Below are positions 14,896 to 22,331 of a stretch of 64,000 bases of DNA, in pieces. Origin of the DNA: an uncultured Oscillospiraceae bacterium. GTDB lineage: Bacteria > Bacillota > Clostridia > Oscillospirales > Oscillospiraceae. Within the stretch, counting starts at the first letter, position 1, and each line of letters starts with the position of its first letter. The notes under the pieces were generated by a model. The model had not been told where the DNA came from and made no database searches. It saw only the letters and a list, made by a program, of their open reading frames with translations. Where the stretch lies: positions 49,725 through 113,724 of the forward strand of contig CANQFV010000003.1 of assembly GCA_947599875.1 (NCBI GenBank), read 5' to 3'. The position numbers and the translations under genes were made by a program.

Positions 14896-17132
14896 TCCTC
14901 CGCCTCCCCGCAAAGCCTGGCCCGCAGGCCGGAGTACCGGCGCTGGCGCTTGTCGTTGGCCACCATCGCGGAGAACACGTCCGCTCCGCCCACCACGATC
15001 AGCAGCTCCCTGGCCCTTGTGACGGCGGTGTACAGCACGCTCCTGGTCACAAGTCCCGGCGGGCACTTGGGCAGGGCCAGGATCACCGCCCGGTACTCGC
15101 TGCCCTGGGCCTTGTGGACGGTGACGGCGTAGGCGGGCTCCAACTCGTTCATCCGGTCAAAGGGGTAGGGAACCAGCCTGTCGTCAAAGCGGATCCCGGC
15201 CACCCGCGCCCCCTCGTCTATGTCCTGGATGTACCCCACATCCCCGTTGTAGATCCCCGCCCCCATCTCCCGGCGCGCCGGGACGCCGGGGGCCTCCGGG
15301 ATCTCCCTGACCCAGGGGATGTCGTAGTTATTTTTGGTCTGCATGACCCGGTCCCCCACCCGGAAGACGGTGTTCCCCAGGTCCCGCTCCTTCTTTTCGT
15401 CGTCCGCGGGATTCAACGCCTCCTGGATGGCGGCGTTCAGCTCCCTGGTGCCGCCGGCGTACCTCCGGGAGGGGGACAGCACCTGGATATCCCCGGGGTC
15501 AATGCCCATATTCCCCGGCAGCCGCCGGGAGATGAGATCCGTCACCGTGCGGACGATGCTCTCCGGATCCCCCCGGCGCAGGAAGAAGAAGTCCCCGCCG
15601 GCGTTGCGCAGATCCGGCGTCTCCCCCCGGTTTATGAGATGCGCGTTTTTCACGATATTGCTCTTTTGCGCCTGGCGGAAGATGTCCGTCAGGGCGATGA
15701 CCGGCGCGGCGCCGCTGCGGATCACGTCCCCGAATACATTCCCAGGCCCCACGGAGGGGAGCTGATCCGCGTCCCCCACCATCACAAGCCGCGCCGTGGG
15801 CGGAAGGGCGTCCAGCAGCGCCGCCATCAGCTTGATGTCCACCATGCTCGTCTCGTCGAGGATCAGGGCGTCGCACGCCAGGGGGTCGGAGGCGCACTTT
15901 TCAAATTCCCGGCCCTGCTCCCCCTCCAGGGGCATTCCCGCCCCCAGCAGGCGGTGGACGGTCTGGGCCTCCCGGCCCGTCAGCTCCGTCAGCCTCTTGG
16001 CGGCCCGCCCCGTGGGGGCGGTGAGCAGGGTGGTGAGTCCCATCCGGTCGTAAAGCTCTAAGATCCCCCGCACCGTGGTGGTCTTTCCCGTGCCGGGGCC
16101 GCCCGTCAGCACTAAAAGCCGCCGGTTGGCCGCCTCCTCCAGGGCCATGCGCTGTTTTTCCGCGAAGGTGATGCCGCAGGCGTGTTCCGCCCGCTGCATC
16201 AGCACCGGAAGGCCGGACACCTTGTCCACGCCCCACCGGCACATGGTCCCCAATCTCCGGGCCACGCCGGCCTCCGCCTCCAGCATGTCCGCCATATACA
16301 CGGCCTGTACCCCCGCCACCTGCTGGCACACAAGGGATCCCTCCTGCAAAAGCCCGTCCAGGGCGCTCTCCACCGGATCGGCCTGGATGTCCAGAAGCTG
16401 CGCCGTGGCCGGGATCAGCTTGTCCCGGGGCAGAAACACATGTCCGTTCCCCTCGTTGTGCCTCAGCTCAAAGGCCAGCGCCGCCTCCACCCGCACCCGG
16501 GCGTCCGGGGCGAAGTTGAGCTTCCTGGCAAGCTCGTCGGCGGCCGGGAAGTCCATGCCGAACTCGTCCCTGGCCAGGATGTAGGGGTTCTCCGCCACGG
16601 CGCTCTCCGCCTCGTCCCCGTAGACCCGGTAGAGCTTGGCCGCCGCCGCGGGCTTCACCCCGTTGTCCACGAGAAATTCCATGAGCCGCCGCAGGCCCGT
16701 CTGCTCCCGGAACCGCCGGGAGAACTCCTCCGCTTTCCTGGGGGTGATGCCCCGGATCTGCGCCAGCTTCTCCGGGGAATTCTCCAGCACATCCAGGGTC
16801 TCCCGGCCGAACTCGGACACGATCTGCGCCGCCAGCTTCGGCCCGATGCCCTTTACGGCCCCGCCCGCCAGATATTCGTAGATGGCGTCGCTCTCCTGCG
16901 GCAGGAAGCGCTCCGCCCGCTGGGCCTTGAACTGCCGTCCGAAGGAGGCGTGGCTCGTCCAGCCGCCGTAAAGCCGCAGCTCCTCCCCGGCACTGACGCC
17001 GGGGAGGTTCCCCACGCAGGTGACGATGTCCTCCCCCACCCGGATCCGCAGCACCGTGTACCCGTTCTCCGGATTTTGATAGACCACGGTCTGAACCGGC
17101 CCCTCGATTACGATGATATCCTCTTCGTCCAT
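14892..17132 (-). CDS. recD2: RecD2-type ATP-dependent DNA helicase
   Basis: RecD2 is a 5'-3' superfamily 1B helicase found without RecBC, involved in repair and replication-fork stability. The 746-residue protein has the long N-terminal OB and helix-hairpin-helix region (IKGIGPKLAAQIVSEFG), Walker A GGPGTGKTTT, motif II DETSMVD, GDADQLPSVGPG, and the C-terminal AYAVTVHKAQGSEY motif VI region. It lies nine bases after a small membrane protein gene and overlaps comF, so the three probably form one transcript. Confidence 0.96.
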   Translation of the reverse strand: MDEEDIIVIEGPVQTVVYQNPENGYTVLRIRVGEDIVTCVGNLPGVSAGEELRLYGGWTSHASFGRQFKAQRAERFLPQESDAIYEYLAGGAVKGIGPKLAAQIVSEFGRETLDVLENSPEKLAQIRGITPRKAEEFSRRFREQTGLRRLMEFLVDNGVKPAAAAKLYRVYGDEAESAVAENPYILARDEFGMDFPAADELARKLNFAPDARVRVEAALAFELRHNEGNGHVFLPRDKLIPATAQLLDIQADPVESALDGLLQEGSLVCQQVAGVQAVYMADMLEAEAGVARRLGTMCRWGVDKVSGLPVLMQRAEHACGITFAEKQRMALEEAANRRLLVLTGGPGTGKTTTVRGILELYDRMGLTTLLTAPTGRAAKRLTELTGREAQTVHRLLGAGMPLEGEQGREFEKCASDPLACDALILDETSMVDIKLMAALLDALPPTARLVMVGDADQLPSVGPGNVFGDVIRSGAAPVIALTDIFRQAQKSNIVKNAHLINRGETPDLRNAGGDFFFLRRGDPESIVRTVTDLISRRLPGNMGIDPGDIQVLSPSRRYAGGTRELNAAIQEALNPADDEKKERDLGNTVFRVGDRVMQTKNNYDIPWVREIPEAPGVPARREMGAGIYNGDVGYIQDIDEGARVAGIRFDDRLVPYPFDRMNELEPAYAVTVHKAQGSEYRAVILALPKCPPGLVTRSVLYTAVTRARELLIVVGGADVFSAMVANDKRQRRYSGLRARLCGEAEE

Positions 17133-17141
17133 GTGTGTCCC

Positions 17142-17438
17142 TCAGTCCGTAAAATAATTTCCGTCGCCCCGCACAACGGCCCCTCCGGCCCGCTGGGCCA
17201 GAAGCTCCGCACGGCGCCGCGCCTCCGGCTCCAGCCCCGCGTCGGCGATGATCACCCGCTCACCGGCCCGCCTTACGGCCTCCTCCAGCCCCTCCGCGCC
17301 GCCGCTGGCGCGGATGAGGGTGTAGATCTCCACCCCCCGCAGCCCGGGCGCCCCGGGGCGGACTCTGCGCTTCACCGCCGTGATCAGCGCCAAAACGGCA
17401 AAGACCAGCACGGCGGCCAACACGGTCTCCTTCAGCAT
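17142..17438 (-). CDS. Small membrane-anchored protein of unknown function
   Basis: The 98-residue protein begins with one hydrophobic helix (ETVLAAVLVFAVLALITAV), then a basic stretch KRRVRPG, then a soluble domain with alternating helices and strands (EIYTLIRASGG, ERVIIADAGL, EARRRAELLAQRAGG). The topology suggests one membrane anchor with a cytoplasmic domain. It ends nine bases before recD2 and is likely co-transcribed with it. I do not recognise a characterised family; length and composition match a real gene rather than a shadow frame. Confidence 0.75.
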   Translation of the reverse strand: MLKETVLAAVLVFAVLALITAVKRRVRPGAPGLRGVEIYTLIRASGGAEGLEEAVRRAGERVIIADAGLEPEARRRAELLAQRAGGAVVRGDGNYFTD

Positions 17439-17548
17439 CCCAGCACCCCCTTACACCCTATGATATGCCGAAGAAAGCCCTTTGGCCCTTATCCGGCCTC
17501 TCCGGGAAAGGGAAAGTGTGGAAAATCGCCCCCAGTTTGTCACAAAAC

Positions 17549-17740
17549 TCAAATTCAATATTTTTTGCGGGGCTTTGCCTCGCAAAAAATCCCTACTGTC
17601 ACGCAAGTGTACGGCCCTCCGGGCCGTGCGCGCAGCGTGACGGCAGGGAAATTTCTCTGAATTTCGCAAAATTCAGAGAAATCTCCCGCACGTTCTCCTA
17701 TGCCGGACAAAGCCCTTCAGGGCTTTGCCCGGCAAGATCG
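17549..17740. repeat. Hairpin-mosaic repeat, family A (copy 3)
   Basis: All four modules are present: TTTTTTGCGGGGC/GCCTCGCAAAAAA; TGTCACGC...GCGTGACGGCAG enclosing ACGGCCC/GGGCCGT; GGAAATTTCTCTGAATTT/AAATTCAGAGAAATCTCC; and GCCGGACAAAGCCC/GGGCTTTGCCCGGC ending against the uvrB stop codon. Its third stem nearly equals that of the copy at 43 kb. It fills most of the 17439-17741 gap. Confidence 0.85.
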
Positions 17741-17741
17741 G

Positions 17742-19709
17742 TTACTTCTGCCCCCGGAGCTTGATGATCCGGTCGCGCAGCAGCGCCGCGTACTCGAACT
17801 CCAGCATCTGGCTGGCCTTGCGCATCTCCTTTTCCAGCTTGGCGATGGCCTCCTCCCGCTCCCGCTTTGTGAGATACCGCCCGTCGTCGTCGGTGACGCC
17901 CCGGGCCGGCTTCTCCTCCTCATGCTCCAGCACGGAGCGGATGTCCTTCACGATGGTCTTTGGCACAATGCCGTGGGCCTTGTTGTAGGCGTCCTGCTTT
18001 GTGCGGCGGCGCTGTGTCTCGTCCATCGCCGCCCGCATGGAGGGCGTCACCGTGTCGGCGTACAGGATGACAAGGCCCTGGGCGTTCCGGGCCGCCCGGC
18101 CGATAGTCTGGATCAGGCTCGTCTCGCTGCGCAAAAAGCCCTCCTTGTCCGCGTCCAGAATGGCCACTAAGCTCACCTCCGGCAGGTCAAGCCCCTCCCG
18201 CAGGAGGTTGATGCCCACCAGCACGTCAAAGGTCCCCAGCCGCAGATCCCGGATGATCTCCATGCGCTCTATGGCGTCGATGTCGTGGTGCATGTACCGC
18301 ACCCGGATCCCCGCCTTCCCCAGGTAGCCCGTGAGATCCTCTGCCATCCGCTTTGTCAGGGTGGTGACAAGCACCCGCTCGTTCTTTGCCGTCCTTACGT
18401 TGATCTCCCCGATCAGGTCGTCGATCTGCCCCTCCACCGGGCGCACCTCCACCTGCGGATCCAGAAGTCCCGTGGGCCGGATGATCTGCTCGGCCACCTG
18501 TCCCGCCCGCTCCCGCTCGTACTGCGCCGGCGTGGCGGACACATAGATGGCCTGGTTGATGCGCTCATTGAACTCCTCAAATTTCAGCGGCCTGTTGTCG
18601 TAGGCGGAGGGGAGCCGGAACCCGTACTCCACCAGCGCCTCCTTCCTGGCCCTGTCCCCCCGGTACATGGCCCGCACCTGGGGCAGGGTGACGTGGCTCT
18701 CGTCCACAAAGAGGATAAAATCCCGGGGGAAGTAGTCCAGGAGCGTCATGGGCGCGCTCCCCTCCGGCCGCCCGGAGATGATCCGGGAGTAATTTTCAAT
18801 GCCGGAGCAGTACCCCAGCTCCTGGAGCATCTCCATGTCGTACATAGTCCTCTGCTGGATGCGCTGGGCCTCGATGAGCTTGTCGTGGTCTTTGAACCAC
18901 CGGACGCGCTCCTCCATCTCCTCCCGGATCTCCACAATGGCCCGGTTCATCTTCTCCCGGGGCGTCACATAGTGGGTGGCGGGCCAGATGGGGATGTTGC
19001 TGAGCCTGCGCACCGCCGCCCCGGTGACGGTGTTGATCTCGCTGATCCTGTCCACCTCGTCCCCGAAGAACTCGATGCGCAGCGCCGTGTCCTTCCAGTA
19101 GGCCGGCCACACCTCCACCGTGTCCCCCCGCACCCGGAACATGTTCCGCTCAAAGGCCAGGTCGTTGCGCTCGTACCGGATGTCCGTGAACCGCCGGAGC
19201 AGCTCCGGGATGGGGATCTGCATCCCCACCCGCACCGGCACCATCATGGCCTCAAAATCGTCCGGCTCCCCCAGCCCGTAGATGCAGGACACGGAGCTGA
19301 CCACCACCACGTCCCGCCGCTCCAGCAGCGACGCCGTGGCGGACAGGCGCAGCCGGTCGATCTCGTCGTTTACCGAGCTGTCCTTCTCGATGTAGGTGTC
19401 CGTGTGGGGGATGTACGCCTCCGGCTGGTAGTAGTCGTAGTAGCTGACAAAGTACTCCACCGCGTTTTCCGGGAAGAACTCCTTAAACTCCTCAAAAAGC
19501 TGTGCCGCCAGCGTCTTGTTGTGGGCCAGCACCAGGGTGGGCCTGTTCATCCTGGCGATCACGTTGGCCATTGTAAAGGTCTTCCCCGACCCCGTGACCC
19601 CCAGGAGGATCTGCTCGTCGATCCCCATCTCCAGCCCGCGGCACAGCGTGTCTATGGCCTCCGGCTGATCCCCCATCGGCTCATAGGGCGCGTGCAGCTT
19701 AAAATCCAT
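17742..19709 (-). CDS. uvrB: Excinuclease ABC subunit B
   Basis: UvrB verifies damage in nucleotide excision repair, receiving DNA from UvrA and recruiting UvrC. The 655-residue protein has Walker A GVTGSGKT, the beta-hairpin region rich in tyrosines ([14 protein letters not shown]), the [15 protein letters not shown] helicase motifs ([19 protein letters not shown]), and the C-terminal UVR coiled coil that binds UvrC ([12 protein letters not shown]). It is preceded by GGGAGAGAGG and lies 42 bases behind radC on the same strand. Confidence 0.98.
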   Translation of the reverse strand: MDFKLHAPYEPMGDQPEAIDTLCRGLEMGIDEQILLGVTGSGKTFTMANVIARMNRPTLVLAHNKTLAAQLFEEFKEFFPENAVEYFVSYYDYYQPEAYIPHTDTYIEKDSSVNDEIDRLRLSATASLLERRDVVVVSSVSCIYGLGEPDDFEAMMVPVRVGMQIPIPELLRRFTDIRYERNDLAFERNMFRVRGDTVEVWPAYWKDTALRIEFFGDEVDRISEINTVTGAAVRRLSNIPIWPATHYVTPREKMNRAIVEIREEMEERVRWFKDHDKLIEAQRIQQRTMYDMEMLQELGYCSGIENYSRIISGRPEGSAPMTLLDYFPRDFILFVDESHVTLPQVRAMYRGDRARKEALVEYGFRLPSAYDNRPLKFEEFNERINQAIYVSATPAQYERERAGQVAEQIIRPTGLLDPQVEVRPVEGQIDDLIGEINVRTAKNERVLVTTLTKRMAEDLTGYLGKAGIRVRYMHHDIDAIERMEIIRDLRLGTFDVLVGINLLREGLDLPEVSLVAILDADKEGFLRSETSLIQTIGRAARNAQGLVILYADTVTPSMRAAMDETQRRRTKQDAYNKAHGIVPKTIVKDIRSVLEHEEEKPARGVTDDDGRYLTKREREEAIAKLEKEMRKASQMLEFEYAALLRDRIIKLRGQK

Positions 19710-19751
19710 CGTCCTCTCTCCCTTCGGAAAAGCTCCCCTCCCGGCGGGCGC

Positions 19752-20426
19752 CTACAGCAGCTGCCCGTCGTCCCGGAGGGACACAAAGTCCTTGTCGTCG
19801 GCCACCACCAGGTGGTCCATGAGCTTGATGCCGTTTTTCCTCAGCTCCAGCTCCAGCTTTCTGGTGCTGCGGATGTCGTCCACGGAGGGGATGGCCACGC
19901 TCCCGGGGTGGTTGTGGGCCAAAATCACGCTGGCCGCCCCGCAGGACAGGGCCAGACCGATAAGCTCGTCCGGGTGGACGCCCACCACACGCCTGTCCCC
20001 CCGGGCCAGGATCCCGGCGCAGATCACCCGGCCGTCCCCATCCAGACACGCCACCGCCAGGGCCTCGTTCTCCTCCCCGTCCAGCAGGGAGGTCATCAGA
20101 TCCCCCGCCGCCGCCGTGGAGAGGATCTGCACCCGCTCCGGCTCCTCCGCCGGCGTCTCCCAGGAGCGCAGCACCAGCTCCATCACGTCAGCCAGGGCCT
20201 GGGACAGCACCGGCCCCACGCCCCGGATCTCCATCAGCTCCTCAGGTCTCGCGGTCAGGAGCCCCGCCAGGCCCCCGAAGCGCTCCATCAGCGCCTCCGC
20301 CGTGGGGCGCATGTCCCGGCGCGGCACAAAGCAGCACAGCAGCAGCTCCAGAAGGCCCGTGTCGTCCAGCTGCCCCTGCTTAAATCGCTCCCGCAGCCTC
20401 TTGCGGTGCCCGTCGTGTTCGCCCAT
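19752..20426 (-). CDS. radC: RadC-family JAB-domain protein
   Basis: The 224-residue protein has an N-terminal helix-hairpin-helix region (LMEIRGVGPVLSQAL) and a C-terminal JAB/MPN metalloprotease-like domain with the zinc motif HNHPGSVAIPSVDD. RadC proteins are widely linked to repair and to mobile DNA, but their enzymatic role is not settled. The ATG giving MGEHDGHRKRLRERF is chosen because AAAGGAGAG precedes it. The TGATTACAA-T-TTGTAATCA palindrome lies 13 bases upstream of the start codon. Followed closely by uvrB. Confidence 0.93.
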   Translation of the reverse strand: MGEHDGHRKRLRERFKQGQLDDTGLLELLLCCFVPRRDMRPTAEALMERFGGLAGLLTARPEELMEIRGVGPVLSQALADVMELVLRSWETPAEEPERVQILSTAAAGDLMTSLLDGEENEALAVACLDGDGRVICAGILARGDRRVVGVHPDELIGLALSCGAASVILAHNHPGSVAIPSVDDIRSTRKLELELRKNGIKLMDHLVVADDKDFVSLRDDGQLL

Positions 20427-20438
20427 AGCCTCTCCTTT

Positions 20439-20457
20439 CTGATTACAATTTGTAATC
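20439..20457. promoter_or_regulatory. Perfect 19-base palindrome in the radC leader
   Basis: TGATTACAA and TTGTAATCA flank a single T. The site lies about 13 bases upstream of the radC start codon, overlapping the approach to its ribosome site. TACA-n-TGTA cores are typical of BlaI/MecI/CopY-type operators, but the spacing here is three, not two. It may be a repressor site or an mRNA hairpin. Confidence 0.5.
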
Positions 20458-20638
20458 AAGAATGATTTCCTGCAAACGCCTCTGCCGGTTTTTCCCCCGG
20501 CCCCCGCGCCCGCCGGACGGCGGGTGACAAAAAGCGCCCCTTTTTTCTCATTTCCGTCACCGGGGCGGACAAAAACTTTCCCGATTTGCACCCGGAAGGG
20601 TTAACGTAAAAACCGTCGGAACAGGGCTTTACATATAG

Positions 20639-20668
20639 TTATTCACATTTTCCACAGAGTTTTCCACA
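20639..20668 (+). promoter_or_regulatory. Three DnaA-box-like nine-mers
   Basis: TTATTCACA (20639-20647) matches the TTATNCACA consensus; TTTTCCACA follows immediately (20648-20656) and again at 20660-20668, each one base off. All point the same way. The cluster is about 215 bases upstream of radC. DnaA could regulate radC-uvrB here; there is no dnaA or dnaN gene nearby to suggest an origin. Confidence 0.4.
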
Positions 20669-20871
20669 GCCGGGAGCCCTACTGGCCCAAGAAAAAGCCG
20701 GGATTTCCCTAAATTCTTCCTGTTCCGGGACTTGTATTTTGAGGAAAACCGGTTTTGGCGTCGGATTTGACATAACGCCGTTTTCGCCCCGTTTCACTGT
20801 TGCGAATCAAACCGTTTGCCGCCCTTCCCGGCCCCCTTCCGTCATTACATCCATTTTTTTCTTTGCCGCCG

Positions 20872-21888
20872 TCAAAAAATCACCCGGTCTAAGTCCATCG
20901 TGGCGTAGGCGTTCAGCTCCTGCCCGGCCCGGACGCCGGAGACGTACTCATAATACCCCTGGGCGGCGATCATCGCCCCGTTGTCCCCGCACAGCTTCAA
21001 GGGCGGGATAAAAAGCTCCCTGCCCGCGGCGCGGCAGGCGGCCTCAAAATCTGCCCGCACCCGCTTGTTGGCGGCCACGCCCCCGGCCACCACCACGGTC
21101 TTGTACCCCAGCTCCTCCGCGGCGGCCATCGCCCGGGGGACAAGGGACTCGCTGACCGCCCGCTGGAAGCTGGCGGCCAGACCGGCCCTGTCCAGCTCCT
21201 CCCCCTTTTGGGCGGCGTTGTGGACGATATTCACCACCGCCGTTTTCAGGCCCGAGAAGGACATATCGTAGGGGTGCCCCTCGATTTTGGCCCGGGGCAG
21301 GACAAAGGCCCCGTCGTCCCCGCCCTCCGCCAGGTTCTGCAGGGGCAGGCCTCCGGGGTAGGGCAGGCCCAGCACCCGCGCCGCCTTGTCGAAGCACTCC
21401 CCCGCGGCGTCATCGTGGGTGGACCCTAAAATGCGCATATCCGTGTACCCCCGCACATCCACAATGGCCGTGTTCCCGCCGGAGATAGCCACGCACAGGA
21501 AGGGCGGCTCCAGCTCCGGGAAGGCCAGGTAGTTGGCGGCGATGTGCCCCCGCACATGGTGGACGGGGATCAGGGGCACCCCCAGGGCCAGGGCGGCCCC
21601 CTTGGCGAAGTTCACCCCCACCAGCAGCGCCCCGATCAGCCCCGGAGCGGCGGTGACGGCAATGGCGTCGATATCCCCCCTGTCCAGGCCCGCCTCCCGC
21701 AGGGCCTCCTCCGCCAGCCGCGACACCACGGTGATGTGGCTGCGGGAGGCGATCTCCGGCACCACGCCGCCGTAGATGGCGTGCATGTCCGCCTGAGAGA
21801 AGATCTGATTGGACAAGATCACCCTTCCGTCCCGCACCACGGCCGCGGCCGTCTCGTCGCAGGAGGATTCAATTCCTAAAATATTCAT
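20872..21888 (-). CDS. tsaD: tRNA threonylcarbamoyladenosine synthase subunit TsaD
   Basis: TsaD transfers the threonylcarbamoyl group to A37 of ANN-decoding tRNAs, together with TsaB and TsaE. The 338-residue ASKHA-fold protein has the metal-binding motif HHVRGHIAAN, the start ILGIESSCDETAAAVV, and the C-terminal GDNGAMIA motif. Its ATG overlaps the rimI stop (ATGA). The operon order polA, rimI, tsaD is read on the minus strand; the tsaB gene that usually precedes rimI is not present, polA taking its place. Confidence 0.97.
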   Translation of the reverse strand: MNILGIESSCDETAAAVVRDGRVILSNQIFSQADMHAIYGGVVPEIASRSHITVVSRLAEEALREAGLDRGDIDAIAVTAAPGLIGALLVGVNFAKGAALALGVPLIPVHHVRGHIAANYLAFPELEPPFLCVAISGGNTAIVDVRGYTDMRILGSTHDDAAGECFDKAARVLGLPYPGGLPLQNLAEGGDDGAFVLPRAKIEGHPYDMSFSGLKTAVVNIVHNAAQKGEELDRAGLAASFQRAVSESLVPRAMAAAEELGYKTVVVAGGVAANKRVRADFEAACRAAGRELFIPPLKLCGDNGAMIAAQGYYEYVSGVRAGQELNAYATMDLDRVIF

Positions 21889-22331
21889 GCTCTCTCCCCC
21901 AACTGGATATCCATGATCATGGCGTCCTCCCGGGGCGCCTCATAATAATTTCTCCGCTGTCCGCACACGGCGAACCCGGCCTTGCGGTACATCTCCCGGG
22001 CGGCGGCGTTGGATTTGCGCACCTCCAGGAACATCCGCTCCGCCCCGGCCTGGCGGGCAAGGCGCATGGTCCCCTGCAAAAGCGCGGTCCCCACCCCCCG
22101 GCCCCGGGACTCCCGGCGCACGGCGATGTTGTACAGCTCTGCCTCGTCGGCCATCACGTTGAAAATGGCGTGTCCCAAGACGTCCCCGTCCTCCAGCGCC
22201 ACAAGGACGGCGGCAAATTTTCCCTGGATGCACTGGCTCAGCGTCCCCCGGGACCAGGGGTCGGTGAAGGACGACTCCTCTATGGCGCAGATCTCCTCCA
22301 GATGCTCCAGGCCGGCCTTTACGATCTCCAT
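21885..22331 (-). CDS. rimI: Ribosomal-protein-alanine N-acetyltransferase RimI
   Basis: This GNAT acetyltransferase acts on the N-terminal alanine of ribosomal protein S18 in its best-known form. The 148-residue sequence shows the acetyl-CoA loop RRESRGRGVGTAL (residues about 73-85) and the C-terminal NAAAREMYRKAGF helix typical of RimI. The ATG overlaps the polA stop by one base (TGATG), and a longer reading frame upstream is only polA out of frame. Neighbour tsaD is a standard partner. Confidence 0.92.
   Translation of the reverse strand: MEIVKAGLEHLEEICAIEESSFTDPWSRGTLSQCIQGKFAAVLVALEDGDVLGHAIFNVMADEAELYNIAVRRESRGRGVGTALLQGTMRLARQAGAERMFLEVRKSNAAAREMYRKAGFAVCGQRRNYYEAPREDAMIMDIQLGERA

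Larger units (their letters stand above)
20427..20871. other. 445-base intergenic region between tsaD and radC
   Basis: No coding frame is convincing. It contains the radC leader with a 19-base perfect palindrome, a cluster of three DnaA-box-like nine-mers, and AT-rich stretches that probably hold the radC-uvrB promoter. An AAAACCGGTTTT palindrome lies at about 20744. Confidence 0.7.

Noticed and set aside
20639..20668. Replication origin
   Set aside because: Only three boxes, no dnaA, dnaN or typical AT-rich unwinding region next to them.
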